DNA of 64,000 bases from Kappaphycus alvarezii (lineage: Eukaryota; Rhodophyta; Florideophyceae; Gigartinales; Solieriaceae), in NCBI GenBank assembly GCA_002205965.3, contig NADL03000484.1, positions 1-64,000 of the forward strand, read 5' to 3'. Shown in pieces: positions 1-13,138 of the stretch; position 1 is the first letter of the stretch; each line of letters begins with the position of its first letter. Position numbers and translations under genes: made by a program. A model generated the notes under the pieces. The model saw only the letters and a program-made list of their open reading frames with translations, did no database searches and was not told the origin of the DNA.

Positions 1-3000
1 CTGAACGATCGTTCTTCATCTTATTCGAGTAGTGTCTCCAAAAACACTACTCGAATACGACAAGATATCGTCGTATCACAAGCGGCTGGCTGCGCAGATG
101 CCCACCCAAAAGTTTACCGGAAAGGACCTCATCATGGTATTGGGATTTCTAATGGACTTCCGTAACGCTTGTGATCACAAAGACGTCAGCGAAAGTCTCG
201 CCTTGCGGTTCTTCCAGTATTTCCTGGATGGGACGGCAAAAGAGAATTTACAGTCCAGCCTGAACACCTCTAGGAGTTGTTTATTGATGATGAAGAGGAC
301 GAAGACCTAGTTTTCGAGTTACTCTGAAGCGGTGAACTACCTTCTGAGGACGTAATCCAACTGACGATGTGATCGCTCAGGCCCACCATCAGGTGATTTT
401 GATGAAGCAAGGAGGGTCGATGACGGAATCCACCATTACTGAGTTGATTCGAGCAAAGGACCGTCGCTGTCGCTCGGTGTTCTCTGAAAGGCGTCTGAAA
501 TCGATTTTTGTGGATGGATTGTCGCCGAAAATTCAGGCCACCGTTCGAAATCATCTATCGACGAGAAAAAAGGTCAACTTCACGGAGCTCAAGCAATACG
601 CCCAGGCGTTGAGAAATTCGTACCGTAACTCCCGTCCGGGTGTGTTGAAGAAGCCAAGAGTTGTTTTGTCGATAAACACCACAAGGAGCAAACGAGAAGG
701 GAAGAAGACGGGTCCTCGGCGGAGTCTCAGGATCCGCAACCTCGACAGATGACGGGACTCCAGCAGGAGATCTATCAAGTTCAACCGGAGATCGATCACG
801 CCTTGTTGGTGTCGTCGCCCACTTCCACAATGCCGTCTACCCTGTCCGCAAGGGTATGCTAGATATGCGCCAGTCCGGAGCATTTGGCTGTCGACTGCCC
901 TACTTTAGACCCAAAGGTGAGAAAACGCATTTTAGGAGGAGAGGCGCGCGAACTTGATGAGGAATGATGGATTCGGTCGCCGAACGGTGACGACTCGCAG
1001 GACTTGTATCCCTTATGGAACGTCCTTTGGTGTCCCCGTACAGGTGGAATGCTCGCCTCAAGTAAGAAGAAAAAAATAGCGAAGGACAGGTGGCTATCGC
1101 GGAGAAGAATAAGGTAGAGGAGGGACAAGAGGTTTTAAAATAAGACAGGGTGTAGAAAAGTCGCCTACGCCCTATGATATCAAGCGCACAACTTATCCGA
1201 AGGTGGCCGAGGGAGAACTGCAACACCATGTAGTAGATTTGGATAGGTCCTTTTTTTGTTACGAAAGAGAAATTACAGAATGTCTGTAACGCTCGGAATT
1301 TCGCAGAGGCAGTTACGACACACCAAGGGAGTGTTAGATACCGCGCAGGTCCCAATTTGGTGCACGTTAAAATGTTACCCCTGTCATGTAAAATCGCAAT
1401 CGTTGCCTTATGAGGAGCCTGCCCGCATCATTGATGTATCCAATAATCCCATGAAACCTTTAGGTCTGATCATCTTGTACCTCCCGCATTGGAGAACTCG
1501 TGGCGAAAATCAGATCGTGGTTTTTCGACAACCTTGCGGTTGGAGTGCATCCTCGGACTTCTTTCATCGATCGATTTGTGAAGGCCATTCTGCCTGGGCG
1601 CAAGCGCCTTTTATCGTACGAAACACCTGCTGTGGGAATTATCTCGTTACCCCATGAGGAGAAACCATTGCCAGAAGGTAGAACTACTCCGTCGAAAAAA
1701 CTACGCGTTGCGAAGGCGCAGAAGGTTCCTCTAATGTCCAAGCGGTGTCCGCAAGTGCAAATGGGGGCCGTCGGGTTATCGCTGTTACAGAAAACCCCAA
1801 AGACTGTGGCAAAGAATCACCTATTAATGGCGAACGGAGCTTGAAACGTGATCCCGCGCAGGCCTTTCCAGTGTTGGTGACTAATTTAATAACCGACAAG
1901 TGCGTCTACGAAGAGTCAGGTGATGGGCCATGCGCTCCCCAATCCAGAAGCAATCTTCGCTCTTGGGGAGGGGAAGGGATTTCATAGAGGATTTCATGAG
2001 CCGCCTTTGAAAGATGGTAAGGTCACCGATTGGAGGAACGAAGTCCATACTAGAGTACAGTGTCGCGAAGATCTCCAAAGGTGATGAAGTTATTGGAGGA
2101 GTTTAAAGAGATGTGGTCTGGGAAACTAGGCACAATCAAGGCGACGGAGCACAGAATTCAATTGGTGTCCGGAGCAAGGCCGATTCATTAAGAACCGTAT
2201 AGAGCAGGTTTGAAAGCTGTAGAAATGGAACGCCAAGAGGGGAATCGTATGCTCCAAGAGGGAGTCATCGAGCCGCCCATGCGGAGTGGGCAAGTCCTGT
2301 CGTGCATATTTCAAACCCAGATTGGTCGTTGCAGTTCTGTGTGGACTATCGGCGCCTGAACTCCTTAACTGTGCGCGAAGCTTATCCCATTCCCAGAATG
2401 GATGAGTGCATCGATCCTTAGATGATGCCGGTGTTTTCTTCATTTTGGACTGTAATATTGGGTATTGGCAAGTGTCCGTCGATCCGCCGACAGAGATAAA
2501 ACGTCGTTCACCTGCCACTCGGGGCTTTATTAGTTTTTTCTGATGCCCTTCGGGTTGGAGAATGCGCCGGCCACCTTCCAGAGGGCGGTCTACATCATCC
2601 TTTCAAGGTGCAAGTGGAAGTACGTGTTAGTGTATCTAGACGACACCATAGTGTACTCCAAGAACCGAAGAGAGCACTTCGAACACCTCCGTACGGTTTT
2701 GTCACTCCTAGAGGCGGCCGGAGCATCGCTAAGCTGAGGAATGCAAATTCTTTGAGCACGCAGTGGATTACCTGGGACACGTTGTGCCGCCCAGATAAAC
2801 TAGAAGTGGCGTCAAAGAACCTAATGGTGCTCGATAAGGCTCGGAACCTCAGGATCAGACGGAACTACGCTCCTTTCCAGGTGTGTGCAACATCTATAGA
2901 AGATTCGTTAAGAACTATGCGCGCATTGCTCATCGCTTGACGAAGAAGCTGTCGAAGGATCATCCCTTCTAATTCGAGTTGCTCACCGACGAGGAGTTTC

Positions 3001-5035
3001 GAGTCGTTTCAGGAATTAAAGAAGGCGCTGAAGTACCCCTGATTTTGGCTCTCCCAAAGGCGAATCAAACGTTTTACGTTGATACGGACGCGTGCGATCC
3101 CCAATTTGGTTGTTGACTACAGGGGCAAGCTTCAGGAGAACCGTCACCTATAGGATATTGGAGTCGTACTCTGTCAAAAGCGGAGAGAAACTACAGTGCC
3201 AATGAAAAGTAATGCCTTGCTGTAGTATGGAGCGTCATCACCTTACGGCCTTACCTTGAAGGGCAACGCTTCATGCTCCGTATCACAGATTGTAACGGAA
3301 GGTTGGCCCTATGGGGACTCCGATTGGCAATTTTCGCTTTGAGGTACGATAAAATCCTGCAATAAGACGCAATCTCGCGGACGCCATGTCGAGATTGGCC
3401 CCCGATGGGAGCGATCAGTCACCTTTGGATGAGGAGATTCGTTGTTTCTCCTTGAGATATGACCTGGACGCCCCGGTGTATTTCTCTATGCCGGACATCC
3501 GAGGAAAAGTGATACACCAATTGATTCGCAGCCGCCAGTCACCCTTGAGGAGATCTTGGAAGTGCAACGAAAAGACCGTGGTGTAGGGAATTGACGACGC
3601 TCGCCGATCAGGAGAAGTCACCTTATCACCTTGGGCCATTCGGACTCCTAGTTAGGCTGTCGAAATTAATGACACCTCGCAGGTGGTCGTGCCGGAGCCG
3701 TTGAGGGCGAAAATACTTGCTCACGCTCACTACTCGAGATGTTCATAGCACCCAGGAGGTTCGAAGATGTACTACATCTTAAGGAGAGGTTTTTATTGGC
3801 CAAATATGGCGAGTGACGTCTTCCGCACGTAGGAGATTGCGAGAGCTGCGTCAAGAATCGAGGCACCGTAAGGAGTCACCAAAACTATCTGAAGTTGTTC
3901 CCGGCGGCCCGGCCCATTGGAGTGTCTGGCGATGGACCTCCTGGGTCCTCTACCCCGAACGGATGATGAGAACCGCCATGTTTTGGTGATCAGCGATATT
4001 TTTCTAACTTGTACCGCAGCCTCCCTTGTAAGGATACGAAGGCAACAACTGTAACCCAAGCCATTCTTATCCTTATGGTTTACCGTTTTATCTCCTAACG
4101 GATAATGGGCCACAGTTTGGCTCTAAGTTTTTTGCGGCTTTCTGTCACCTCCTAGGGTGAAACTTTGTTTTATTACAGCGTATCACCCAAGGGCGAACGG
4201 TCAAGTTGAACGATTCAAAAAAACGATCGTTCAACGCCTACCTCACTACATCGCCGAGAACCAGAAGGATTGGTATCGGCTATTGGAGCCGCTCACGCAT
4301 GCATACAACCATCAGAGGCATCGAACGACAGGGGCAACGCCATTTTATTTGGTGCTAAGGCGTCATCCCCGTCTATTCATGTGAAGAGTCTCCATCGGCG
4401 GGCTTGACGCACTTGGCGAACAAGTAATTGACACCAGCGGAGTTCAAGAAGTACGCGCTTCGAAAGGTGGCAGATTCTCTCTAGAAGGCGAAGACGAAAA
4501 TGGATGACACCCAGAGGTGATACAAGGCGGACTTTGAGAAGAGGGTTCGGGCTCCGTTGAAGTTGAAAGTGGGCGATTTGTTCTACATTGATCGCCCCAC
4601 TTTTGAGAAGCCGTACCTAGAGAATCCAGACGCCCAAGCGGAGGAGAACAACATGTCCGCTAAGTTGATGATGAAGATGACGGGCCCCTTTAAGGTGTTG
4701 AAAGTGAATTCTCACACGGTCACATAGAGGAGAACGGCATCGCCATTACGGTGAGTCAGGACAGAGTCTCGGTTTCGCCTACTCTGCAGGAGTAAGATAT
4801 GTCTAAACCTGAGGGGAATGTCAGTGCCGCACCAGGGGAGGGTACAGTGACTACACCTGAGTCGAGTCACCCGTTGGAGAGCGATATGTACCCAGTGGAG
4901 CTCGTGAGTCATCGACGCCACGGGGCCGGGGTACAAATACCGTGTTAGGTGGTTCGGCTACGCCCCCAAGGATGATGAGTGGTTATATGAAACCGAAGTT
5001 CTAGACCACTTCATCATCCAATATTGGAGAGCGAA
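1..5035 (+). mobile_element. Ty3/gypsy chromovirus remnant, 5' end outside window
   Basis: A decayed LTR retrotransposon fossil. Seen in order: gag-like stretches (about 32-750), reverse transcriptase (about 2100-2740, with a PFGLENAPATFQ block and a YLDD catalytic box), RNase H (about 3070-3350, DTDACD), integrase (about 3700-4390, DNGPQFGSKF and the HPRANGQVERFKK block), and a C-terminal chromodomain-like piece near 4945-5030 (VRWFGYAP...EWLYETEVLDHF). The order RT, RNase H, integrase and the chromodomain place it among the chromoviruses, where the chromodomain is known to guide integration to marked chromatin. The copy is very broken (tens of breaks) and looks old. The left LTR lies outside the window and I could not define a right LTR. 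The family call is firm; the borders are not. Confidence 0.85.
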
Positions 5036-7180
5036 ACAGAAACAATTTCCCGAGCTATATCGCGATAGGAGATTGTATCACGAAGGTGTCCGTCCTGTAC
5101 GGTAACATCTGAGTAGGGGTACTTGCGCCGTGGTCCGAGTTCGTGAGAAGGTAGGAGCATCTTCACCGCATTAGGGTTGTACAAAAGGTCACCGTGTGGA
5201 GGTTCTGCACAATAGGAGGCAACACCGTGAGGGGAGGAAGACGAGAGCACGACCTAAGGAACACTGCACAAAGCGAACGAAGAACCCTGTGGTGAGGAGA
5301 ACGTTTGCCACCCGGAGGTGAAGACGAGGTATCGGGGGAGAGGTTCGTAGAGAGAGTCGGATCGCTGACAGGAGAGCTGTGTCCCTAAGGTGTGCGGTCA
5401 GCTGGCGAGCAGATTCCCGGCTTCGTCCACCGAATGTGAAGATTTGCATCTTAACCGTGATGCTGTCGCTTGGCTCCTGGAAGTGAAGAAGGAACTTTCC
5501 GGCAGCGGGTCGTGCCAAGCGGGGTGGAGTGGCACTAAGAATGGTGACGAACGCCATGCAAGGATCGCCGCTGAGGGAAAAAAGAGACACGGATTGTAGT
5601 TCAATATACGTTTGTCGTGCGTTCCTCCCCATTGGATGTATTTTCTCGGAGCCGATTGGGGAAAATGGTCTCTGAAGGTTGAAAATGGCGTAACGGGACA
5701 CTGGAGGACTTGCCGCGTGAGGTGGAGGAAATTTGTCGAAAAATTACACCCCCATGTCGGAGATGAGCAGCCGTGTGGAGGAAGGAATCGTGACCCTGTA
5801 ATGGTAGCGTTTTCGCACACCCACACGAGGTGAGCATGGAGATTTGACAAAGACACCTTTTGGTGGATTGAAACACGCCAATATGGGTGAGACGAAAGCC
5901 TCAAAGTGATGACAAATTCGCCTACTCGATTTTCGGTGATTTGGAGTAGTCCCCGGTCGTGGGAGTTGTTTTCGCAAAACTCCCTTTCGGTGACAAACAA
6001 CTATCATTTTTCTACTTGGTCTACTACTGAGTAGTGGTCGTCACCCTTTTGGTCGTTTTTCGGTTCAAGGGAATGTTGTCGGGTCACCGGTGGAGGTCAT
6101 TGGTAAGGTCTTGTGGAGGTGGATGTTTGCGAAATCACCATCGGTGGGACGCATCTTGCAAGTGTCCGTCAAGTGAATGTGGCCGCACTCCGTTTGGTGT
6201 TCGGAATTCTGCGGTTCGCTATGCGGTTTTTCGTATTTCGCCATGCTAGGTTAAGGGTGGGGTGACATCTGGTGATGTGGACACGGACGATGGTTTTTGT
6301 CAACTCCTGTGGTGGTGGTTCAGGTTCGCCGCACAGTGCTCGCTCAAGGGTGGTCGACCATCATGTGATGTGCAGTCCGAGATTTACGAAGTCGCCTGAA
6401 GGGGTAGTCGAGTTTAACCCTTTTGGTTGTTCGTTTGTTGGGGTTGTTTTGCTTGGATTCGGTCGCCAGGGGTGGAGAACGATACAGTTGGAAAGACGCT
6501 TCTCCCTTTTTTAAGGAACAGACTACGCTGTTGGATGCGCGCAAATGGAGGAGCCAGGGCAGGATCTGCGAAGGAGCGATGGCCAGAAGGAGGAGCAGAG
6601 AGGACTGGAGGGAGCCGGCACACCCCGTCAAGGCGATGATCACACCAAATGGCGAGCGGAAACCTCCAAATTGGGACTTGGTCAGAGGTCACACTAATTG
6701 CGGAGGAAATTGTTACTGTTTTCGGCGCCTCAACGAGGCATCGGTGGGCGCCGAAATTTTGGTGGTAGATTCTGAGGGCGATGGGAGCATTGCTAGGGGG
6801 TTTCAATTGGCGGTCGTTGATTGGTCGAAATCAATAGGTATCGCTATTTGCACCACAAGGACCTGTCGCCATTTGAGAAGAGGGTTTTCTAGTAAAGTAG
6901 CACCTGGGGTGTACAGTTGAGGCTGTAAGCCAAGGAGAGTAGACTGGACCGCCATGGTCTATGTGGGGACACCAGGTGGACCATTAGGTAATTGATTAGA
7001 TTTTTAGAATAGGTAGCTCCTACTAGTGGATTGAGGAGGTGGCGGTAGTGGGGCCACTTGTCCTTAACGAGCAACGTACAGTAGTTTAGATTTACAGTAG
7101 TTGTAGCAGGGTAGCTCACCTTATAAGGAGGACGGTAGGAGTGGGAGTAGCAAGTTTGTAAAGTCAAGCACCCTTTGGCC
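5036..7180. other. Unassigned TE-derived sequence after the chromovirus
   Basis: G-rich sequence with overlapping reading frames in several frames. None has a domain I recognise. The stretch at about 5240-5600 is rich in Arg and Lys codons and could be the chromovirus polyprotein tail. The rest could be its 3' LTR or the leader of another element, but I found no terminal repeats. No gene is called. Confidence 0.4.
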
Positions 7181-7378
7181 CCCAACTACAACGTCTCCAG
7201 GCCGTCGACACCTCTAAGGTCAATCCTTTTCCCCTTAAGGTTAAGCGGCTGCCCAACGAACCTCCTCCTTTGCTGTTGATTCCCTCGAAACCTCATTTAG
7301 GCGAAGACCCGTGCTCCCGTGGCGTTCGTTTGCGTTCTAGGTATCCTTTTTGCTTGTCGCTACTGACAAACCCCTATT

Positions 7379-8400
7379 TTGATTTATACCACACGTGTCC
7401 GCGATACGCCAAAGCGATGTCTAAGGCAACAGAAATTGGACAACAAATCTCTATGCATCAAATTGTTTACTAACAGCTCTTTCTCTAACACACCCTCCCT
7501 ACATTCACAACTTGAGTTTGTCGTGCTGCTCTGCGACCGCACTGGGAAAGTAAACATTATACACTTCTGTAGTTACAAATCGAAGCGAGTAGTGCGTTCA
7601 GTGCTATGGGGAAAGTGCCATGCATTCGCCCATGGTTTTGATTGGGGCTGTACCGTTCGACACACTGTTGAATCCCTGGTGTGTAAGAAGGTACCGCTAC
7701 AACTCTAAACTGATTCAGACAGCCTTTTTAAGGTTATTGTCAAAAACTCGACGACAACTGGACGCCGTTTGATGATTGACGTTATGGCCACACGAGAGGC
7801 CTATGGCAATGGTGATATATCTGATATCGGTTGGGTCCAAAGCGGAGATAATCCGGCAGGTGCACTTACAAAGCGCGGCTATTGCAAAGCAATGACACAG
7901 TTGATGGATACAGACCGTTTGGATCTACAACTATTACAATGGGTAATACGCCTGGACGGTAAGATAGGGAGACGAAAGTAGTACCTCAACGTTTGTCCTC
8001 AGAAAGCCGGGTGTGTCGAGAAATTAATCCCGATCTGGATTTAATCAGGATCCCAAATTGCTTAATCTAGATTTGCCAAAGCGTTGAGGTTCTTACTGTC
8101 TGGAAATCACCTTGACTACCGGGGATTGCATTTGAGTCAATATGCATTCCTCTCTCCAGGGAGGGGAGATGTTTATTGTCTACAGTACACATAGCTCTAT
8201 ACTTAAGGGATAGATACTACAGTTTAGCCTGGACTCGATCCTCATCATCTTCTTCTTCACCTATTACCGTGCACATTAAAGCGTGCTCTACGTTTCTATC
8301 CTAGCTCCCGTGAGCTACCTACGTCTCGTGACGAAGGATTGGTACCGTCAAAGTGCTGTGATCGACATGTAGCTCGTTTTTCTTGAAACTCTACTGTACA
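7379..8400 (+). mobile_element. Ty1/copia element, 3' end only (RNase H and 3' LTR)
   Basis: The 3' end of a copia-type fossil. One open stretch (7379-7708) reads like a copia RNase H, with LCDRTGK...IIHFCSYKSKRVVRSVL. A second (7769-7981) carries the typical last RNase H motif, IDVMATREAYGNGDISDIGW followed by NPAGALTKRGYCKAM. A purine-rich tract (8157-8169) precedes a presumed LTR starting TGTTTATTG at 8170. The copy has lost its 5' part and has a few breaks. Its LTR differs from that of the two copia pieces near 32-37 kb, so it is a separate family. Confidence 0.8.
8170..8400 (+). repeat. Putative 3' LTR of the copia element
   Basis: Starts TGTTTATTG directly after a purine tract and ends near CTACTGTACA, giving the TG...CA ends expected of an LTR. 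No partner LTR exists in the window, so the right border is a guess. Confidence 0.5.
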
Positions 8401-9059
8401 GTGCGGTATATAATACCCCTAGCGAGAGGGAGAGTGGAGAGAGAAGGTACCACAACATCAACACTTTTCCAAACTCCCGCACACCCTACATCCTTTCTGC
8501 GATCACCCATCACCCCTTCCTCCGCGTCACTCTCCCTCCTCGCAACTCGCGCGCGACCCTACACTCGCGCCCTCAGCAGTAGCATTAGGAGTCGACAGAA
8601 TAATGACAACTACCAATTAAGCACTTGCCTCACTAGAAGTCAATAATGTACGCAATAATGCCATAATGTGGGGGGATAATGACTGCATTGTCATTTTCAT
8701 AGATTTTCATGATACGAAAATAATTAATTACTTCTGATTCAGCCCTGATGCCTTTCATACAGATAGATTTTTCCCCTTTTGAGGGCCGCTAGCCCCCCCT
8801 TTTCTGCTTGGTAAAGTCTTCTTCTTCTTCATACAACGAACTTCTGTCGCGATCAACCGACTACTCGACCGTTCCTGGCTCGGATAGATTTTTCCCCTTT
8901 TGAGGGCCGCTAGCCCCCCCTTTTCTGCTTGGTAAAGTCTTCTTCTTCTATATACTGTACGTAATTGCCAATAATGGCAATGTGTTGGGAATAAGTCTAC
9001 AATGCCACTATAAAATTCTGAGCGCTCTGTAAATCACAACGCCACCCACTCTCTCCAGG
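8401..9059. other. Intergenic, no gene recognised
   Basis: A C-rich stretch at 8440-8590 could encode an arginine/serine-rich peptide resembling a mitochondrial presequence, but nothing downstream continues it. The rest is AT-rich apart from the 67-bp direct repeat listed separately. Confidence 0.4.
8762..8949. repeat. 67-bp direct repeat, spacing 121 bp
   Basis: Positions 8762-8828 and 8883-8949 are the same 67-bp sequence. It starts GATAGATTTTTCCCC, contains AGGGCCGCTAGCCCCCC, and ends in a CTT run. A 54-bp spacer separates the copies. This looks like a recent local duplication. Confidence 0.9.
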
Positions 9060-9960
9060 AAGAGAGCACCCACCACTTCCACCGCTCCCGCCTCTCCCTG
9101 CTTCACTCATCGATCCCTATCGTCTCTTCTTCGCACGTTTTACTCGTCTGGCATCTGCTGCCTCCTCCACAGCTTCCGCCCCTTCTCAACAGTCCCTCTG
9201 TCTTCCACCTACCTATACACCTCTGGGAAGATACGGCACATGGTGTTCGACCTTCGCTTAGGCAACCCAGTATTCTGCGGCCTCCAGCGCTGCCCTCTCT
9301 TCCTGGAAGATAACTATACTGTCCCCCTCTCCTCGACACCATGGGACATCACGAAACGACCTGCAAAGGGAGCAAGGCTTGGGTGTTTAACTCTTGGAAG
9401 ATATGTCCACCTGCAAAGGTGGTGTGGGTGTAGTGCGCCGCCACAACCGTCTAGACATGCTATACTGCGAACTTACGGGCCTTGTCATCTCCCTCACCAT
9501 ATTTCGGGAACGGGTCTTTGTCGCTGACCTCCACAAAAGCCCAACCGAGCAGCGGGCACTGCACCTCCTCATCGATGACCCTCAATTCGCGCCCACCGCA
9601 CCGGGGCTAGATGTGACCATTATTAGCCCTCACTCTGCGCCATATCGAAATCAGGCAGATGGAGGTCTCTCAGCACTGACTGGGGCCGAAAGGCGGAAAA
9701 GGAACACTACGCGATATCGTGTCGTTCCGAAGGAATTGAACTTCCGCGTATCGCCGTCGATATCTACGGACAAATAGGGGCAACCAAATTTCAGGCTCTT
9801 CATGATCTTAGCAACTTTACGGCTATGCGTCGAGGGAAGCAGCCCATTTCTGAATTCCGGAGTCTCAAGAGGCGTGTCTCGGTGTTTGTGCTACGATATT
9901 CAGCGGCTATGCTGAATCACCGAAATCTGCGCACACATCCCACTACCTGAACTCCGGACT
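9060..9960 (+). mobile_element. LINE C1: C-terminal endonuclease end of an R2-like LINE
   Basis: The 3' coding end of a restriction-like-endonuclease (RLE) LINE. Seen: an RT-connector block at 9240-9290 (LRLGNPVFCGLQRCP), a Cys/His cluster running into VVRRHNRLDMLY (9420-9470), then a nuclease-core strand GLDVTIISPHSAPYRNQADG (about 9604-9665). A further stretch (about 9741-9951), reading IAVDIYGQIGATKFQALHD and ending VLRYSAAML, is the usual C-terminus of such proteins, but lies one frame away from the block before it. The frame also changes near 9340. The 5' part (RT) is missing. A 39-bp LINE-B tail interrupts it at 9370. Confidence 0.7.
9370..9408 (-). repeat. LINE-B 3' tail, 39 bp, with 11-bp target duplication
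   Basis: The insert reads as the reverse of the LINE-B 3' end (CTTGGGTGTTTAACTCTTGG). It is flanked by perfect 11-bp direct repeats ACCTGCAAAGG at 9359-9369 and 9409-9419. This is the shortest clean insertion in the window. Confidence 0.85.
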
Positions 9961-10395
9961 GGACTCATGCGTGGCCCCGCGCCTGAATCTTAAGAAATGA
10001 AAGGGTCCCTCTTTCTCTCTACGTACATGTCTAGAGTGCACGGTATGTACAAACTATCGTATTGCTTGAGGAGTTAATCCCGTGAATAGCGCGGAAGTAT
10101 AGTACGACTGCAGGCGTTTGTATCCTCTGGTCGTCTATCGCTATGGTAATATGCTCGCGACGCCTCTGCACGTAACCGACGTGGACCATCTGACTAGTTG
10201 CTAGCCCTATTGTCGTATCCTGCAGTGGACTGTACGGGGGGAAACTTTTGGGTTATTTGTTTACATTAAAATGCATGGAAGATGTGTTCGGTTATATCCA
10301 CGCGGCTAATGCGTTGTGCGGAATAAGTCATCGCTGATGGGTAACACTACAGTACTGTACATGACCTTTGTTTTTTTTACAGTACATTACGTAAT
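9961..10395. other. Intergenic, no gene
   Basis: Probably includes the 3' UTR of LINE C1. Near 10233-10270 there is a GGGGAAACTTTTGGGTTATT sequence related to repeats at 18680-18755 and 43985-44060. It contains a TACAGTACTGTACA palindrome near 10348. Confidence 0.4.
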
Positions 10396-10491
10396 GTGTA
10401 AATGGGGGGTTAATTTACTGTGGTAGATATGTGGGTTGGTATCCAGTAAATTTGTACCGGAGCGTACATATCGTATCATTGTCGAGCCAAT
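10396..10491 (+). repeat. Family-E short repeat, 96 bp, copy 1
   Basis: Flanked by perfect 10-bp repeats ATTACGTAAT (10386-10395 and 10492-10501). A copy of exactly the same length lies at 19374-19469, with diverged relatives at 44869-44955 and 47948-48035. Contains TTGGTATCCAGTAAATTTG. Its behaviour matches the truncated LINE tails, so it is probably the 3' end of an RLE LINE whose body is not in this window. Confidence 0.75.
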
Positions 10492-10659
10492 ATTACGTAA
10501 TTAATTTCGGTGACCATGTTTAGGGGAAATATTATTCTTGATGTAATCATTCCGGAGTGGGTCTGGGGGAGTTAAATTGCCTGGTAATCGATTTTTTCAC
10601 CAAGTGCATGTCATGAAATAATATTTTTTTATTCCTATCCACCACTACCGTAACCGAGA

Positions 10660-12790
10660 CCGCCCATTGAAAAGCGGGGAGAGGCCTAGTGCCAGACTGT
10701 GCGGAGGGTATTCATAAATTAACTACGGATGCGGGCGGCCGGTAGAAGCCTGTCGCGCCTGCATTATTTGGAGACTAAACGCAAAACGGGTTACACAGTC
10801 GCGGAGCTCCTGTTGAGGGAGGAACCGCGACGAGAAGCAGCGAAAGAAGCAAGGCGGCGGAAAAAACCCTTGCCGTCGTCGCCCAAGGCGCCATACATAT
10901 CAATCCCAACGGAGGAGAGGAGGATATCGTTTTGGTTGTAGTGAGTGCCGTAATGACAATCTTTCTCGCGCTCGGCGAGTGTCGCGGCAGCACCTGTGGT
11001 AAACGCACTTGGCGAGATGTGGCGGCATGCAGAGCGGTGGGCAACAGTAACGTTGACGGCGATATCGGTACTGTGAAGCCCGTATGCAGCGGGTATGTAA
11101 ATGTCCATTCGTAACGTGGGGGACTCCGAATGCCCAGACTAGTTGGGAACCTGGTAGAGGAGCGGATGCTCGACGAGGGCGACGATCACAACTTCCTCAC
11201 AGTAGCGGGCAAGAACGTTGCGGAGGACGTCATGTTGACGAGTCATTCCGTCTGCGCATTTGCAGGTCAACGCTTGTTGACCGCTTGGATCTAAGACGGG
11301 TGCAGCGTCGGCCAAGCGCCGGGAGCAGACCGCACAGCGAGTAGATCCAGGGAATAGCGCGATGCCGAGACGGAGAGTCAGAGCGACTTTCCACGCAGAA
11401 GAGAACATGTACGTACCGCGGTGGGGGTGAGGAAGCGACGAGAAACAGAGGCGGCGGAGGATGTGCGCACGGAGAGGAGCCGTGCTCGGTCGCGGGCTGC
11501 CGCGGACAAGAACAACCTATCGGACTTCGATAGCATGAGTTGAGTTGTGATCGCAGACTGGAGCCTTTCGCCGGGACCGGCGATGAACAACGCTGGAAAA
11601 GAGCCGTAGCTGTAAGCGACGAAGACAGCTGCGGGTGGCGGGAGGATAAGAGCGAGATGGCAGACCGAGGGATCTCTTCCAAGTGGCGGTCCTGGGAAAG
11701 GGTAAGCAGGTCGGAGATAAGTCCAAAAGAATCAATTACAGATGCTGCGTAAGCAGCCTCGGTAATGTCTGAAGTTTGCAGGAGACCTAGACCGCCCATT
11801 GAGAAGGGGAGAGAGGCCTGGAGCCAGGCTCGATCCGGGCAGGGCAACTGCAGTTGGTGGAACGCTTCCCTCTGCTTCTGATCAAAGCTGGCGGCGAGTA
11901 CCGCAGATTAAGTGGAGGGAAGCGTACGTAGCAAGTGCATGACCTTGGAGGCGTTCTCACAGAAGCGGTGTAAAAGGAAAGCAAATTGAGCATCATCCAA
12001 GTCTCGAAGGGATAGGAAGATACGGTCAACTGCGTTTTGGCGGCCTGCGAAAAATTGGGAAACAAAGGGTCCGAGCCAATCGGGGATCCCAGCACGATGA
12101 AACCAGGGGGGGTTAAAAAGTGGCAAGGAAGTGCCAAAGGGGAGTGGGAAGGGGAGAAGCCGTAAACCTGGGTCTTGGCAAGGTTGAGCTGGAACCCTAG
12201 TGGACCTCCTTGAAGCTGGATGAAACGGATGGCAGCGGCGGCTTGGGACCGAGGAAGAACAATGCTACCGTCACCTGCGTAACAATCGTTCAGGGCAGGA
12301 GAGAAGTTGTCCTGTAACGATAGCAAGAGAGGATGAAGAGCCAGGGCAAAGAGCAAGGGACCGAGGGGATCACCTTGCTAAGTGCCCTCTGAACTGCGGA
12401 CATAGCAGGGTCGGAAAGCAAGCTCTGTAGGAGCATCGTAACAAGAGCGTACCCACCGTGCGAGGCCTGGGACATGCGTTTGTACGGCTTTCAGAATGCG
12501 CTGACTGGAAATGCAATTGAAAGCGATGCGAGCGTCGATCTGGACCAAGACGTGGTCGTGCAACTCGGATCTCTTGGAAAGACGAGGCACAGAATGAATT
12601 ATTGCATCGGTGCCGTTCTTGACGCCTACCCCGACCTGATGGGGCAGAAGGTAGGAGCGGAGGGCGGGGGTGGCCCCGGGAGCGTTTGAAGGATCCAGGC
12701 TGTGAATGGCAGGCGGACATCCGAGACCGAGACGTTTAGCGCAGCAGGCAAACCGTGAGGGGGCATAGGTACAGTTCAGTAGTGTTTTTG
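10660..12790 (-). mobile_element. LINE A2: R2-like LINE, RT to endonuclease, 5'-truncated
   Basis: Reads on the minus strand. RT blocks lie at about 12378-12770 (LLPHQVGVGVKNGTDAIIHS, then VLVQIDARIAFNCIS, then a Glu-Gly-Thr approach to the QGDPLGPLLF box). The catalytic box region near 12260-12290 reads CYAGDG where a YADDG-like box is expected, so the RT is probably dead. A Cys/His cluster near 11230-11340 leads into the nuclease core at about 11000-11100 (MDIYIPAAYGLHSTDIAV, with NVTVAH where copy A5 has DVTVAH). A conserved C-terminus (LGDDGKGFFRRL) and the family-A 3' tail end near 10691. Positions 10660-10696 repeat an internal part of the same LINE (11785-11822), so the 3' end is rearranged. 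Frames change several times. Confidence 0.8.
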
Positions 12791-13138
12791 TTGCAATACG
12801 CCTGTTTTTGTACGCCTGCGTTTGTATTGTACAGTACAATTCAAAGGCAGATGTGGCAGACGCAAGTGTGGCATACATGGAAAAAATAAACTAAAAGTGC
12901 ATTGATATTGATGCCTTAGTCTGATGGTTCAAACACTATATACCAAAGGCAGCTGAGCAAAAGACACGTACATACAGTACGTGGAGACAGAAACAAGAAT
13001 GTGTACTGTAAGCATTCAACTGAACTCCAGTTTACTGCGACAACAATGCATTCACCGAGAGCACGACACGCTACCCGTTGGCATCAGCATCAACATCACC
13101 AACACACCCGACTCGTTCCTCATCCCTCCACCCACAGC
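12791..13138. other. Intergenic, no gene
   Basis: AT-rich. Holds two TACAGTAC palindromes (near 12830 and 12975). May serve as the 3' flank of the membrane-protein gene on the minus strand. Confidence 0.4.

Noticed and set aside
900-1355. Minus-strand frame of 151 codons
   Set aside because: It lies antisense within the chromovirus and has no recognisable motif.
5189-6000. Long overlapping minus-strand frames of 170 and 200 codons
   Set aside because: No domain, no periodicity and mutual overlap. Likely chance in decayed GC-rich TE DNA.
6423-6920. Plus-strand frame of 165 codons after the chromovirus
   Set aside because: Overlaps other frames of similar length and matches no family. It could be leader sequence.
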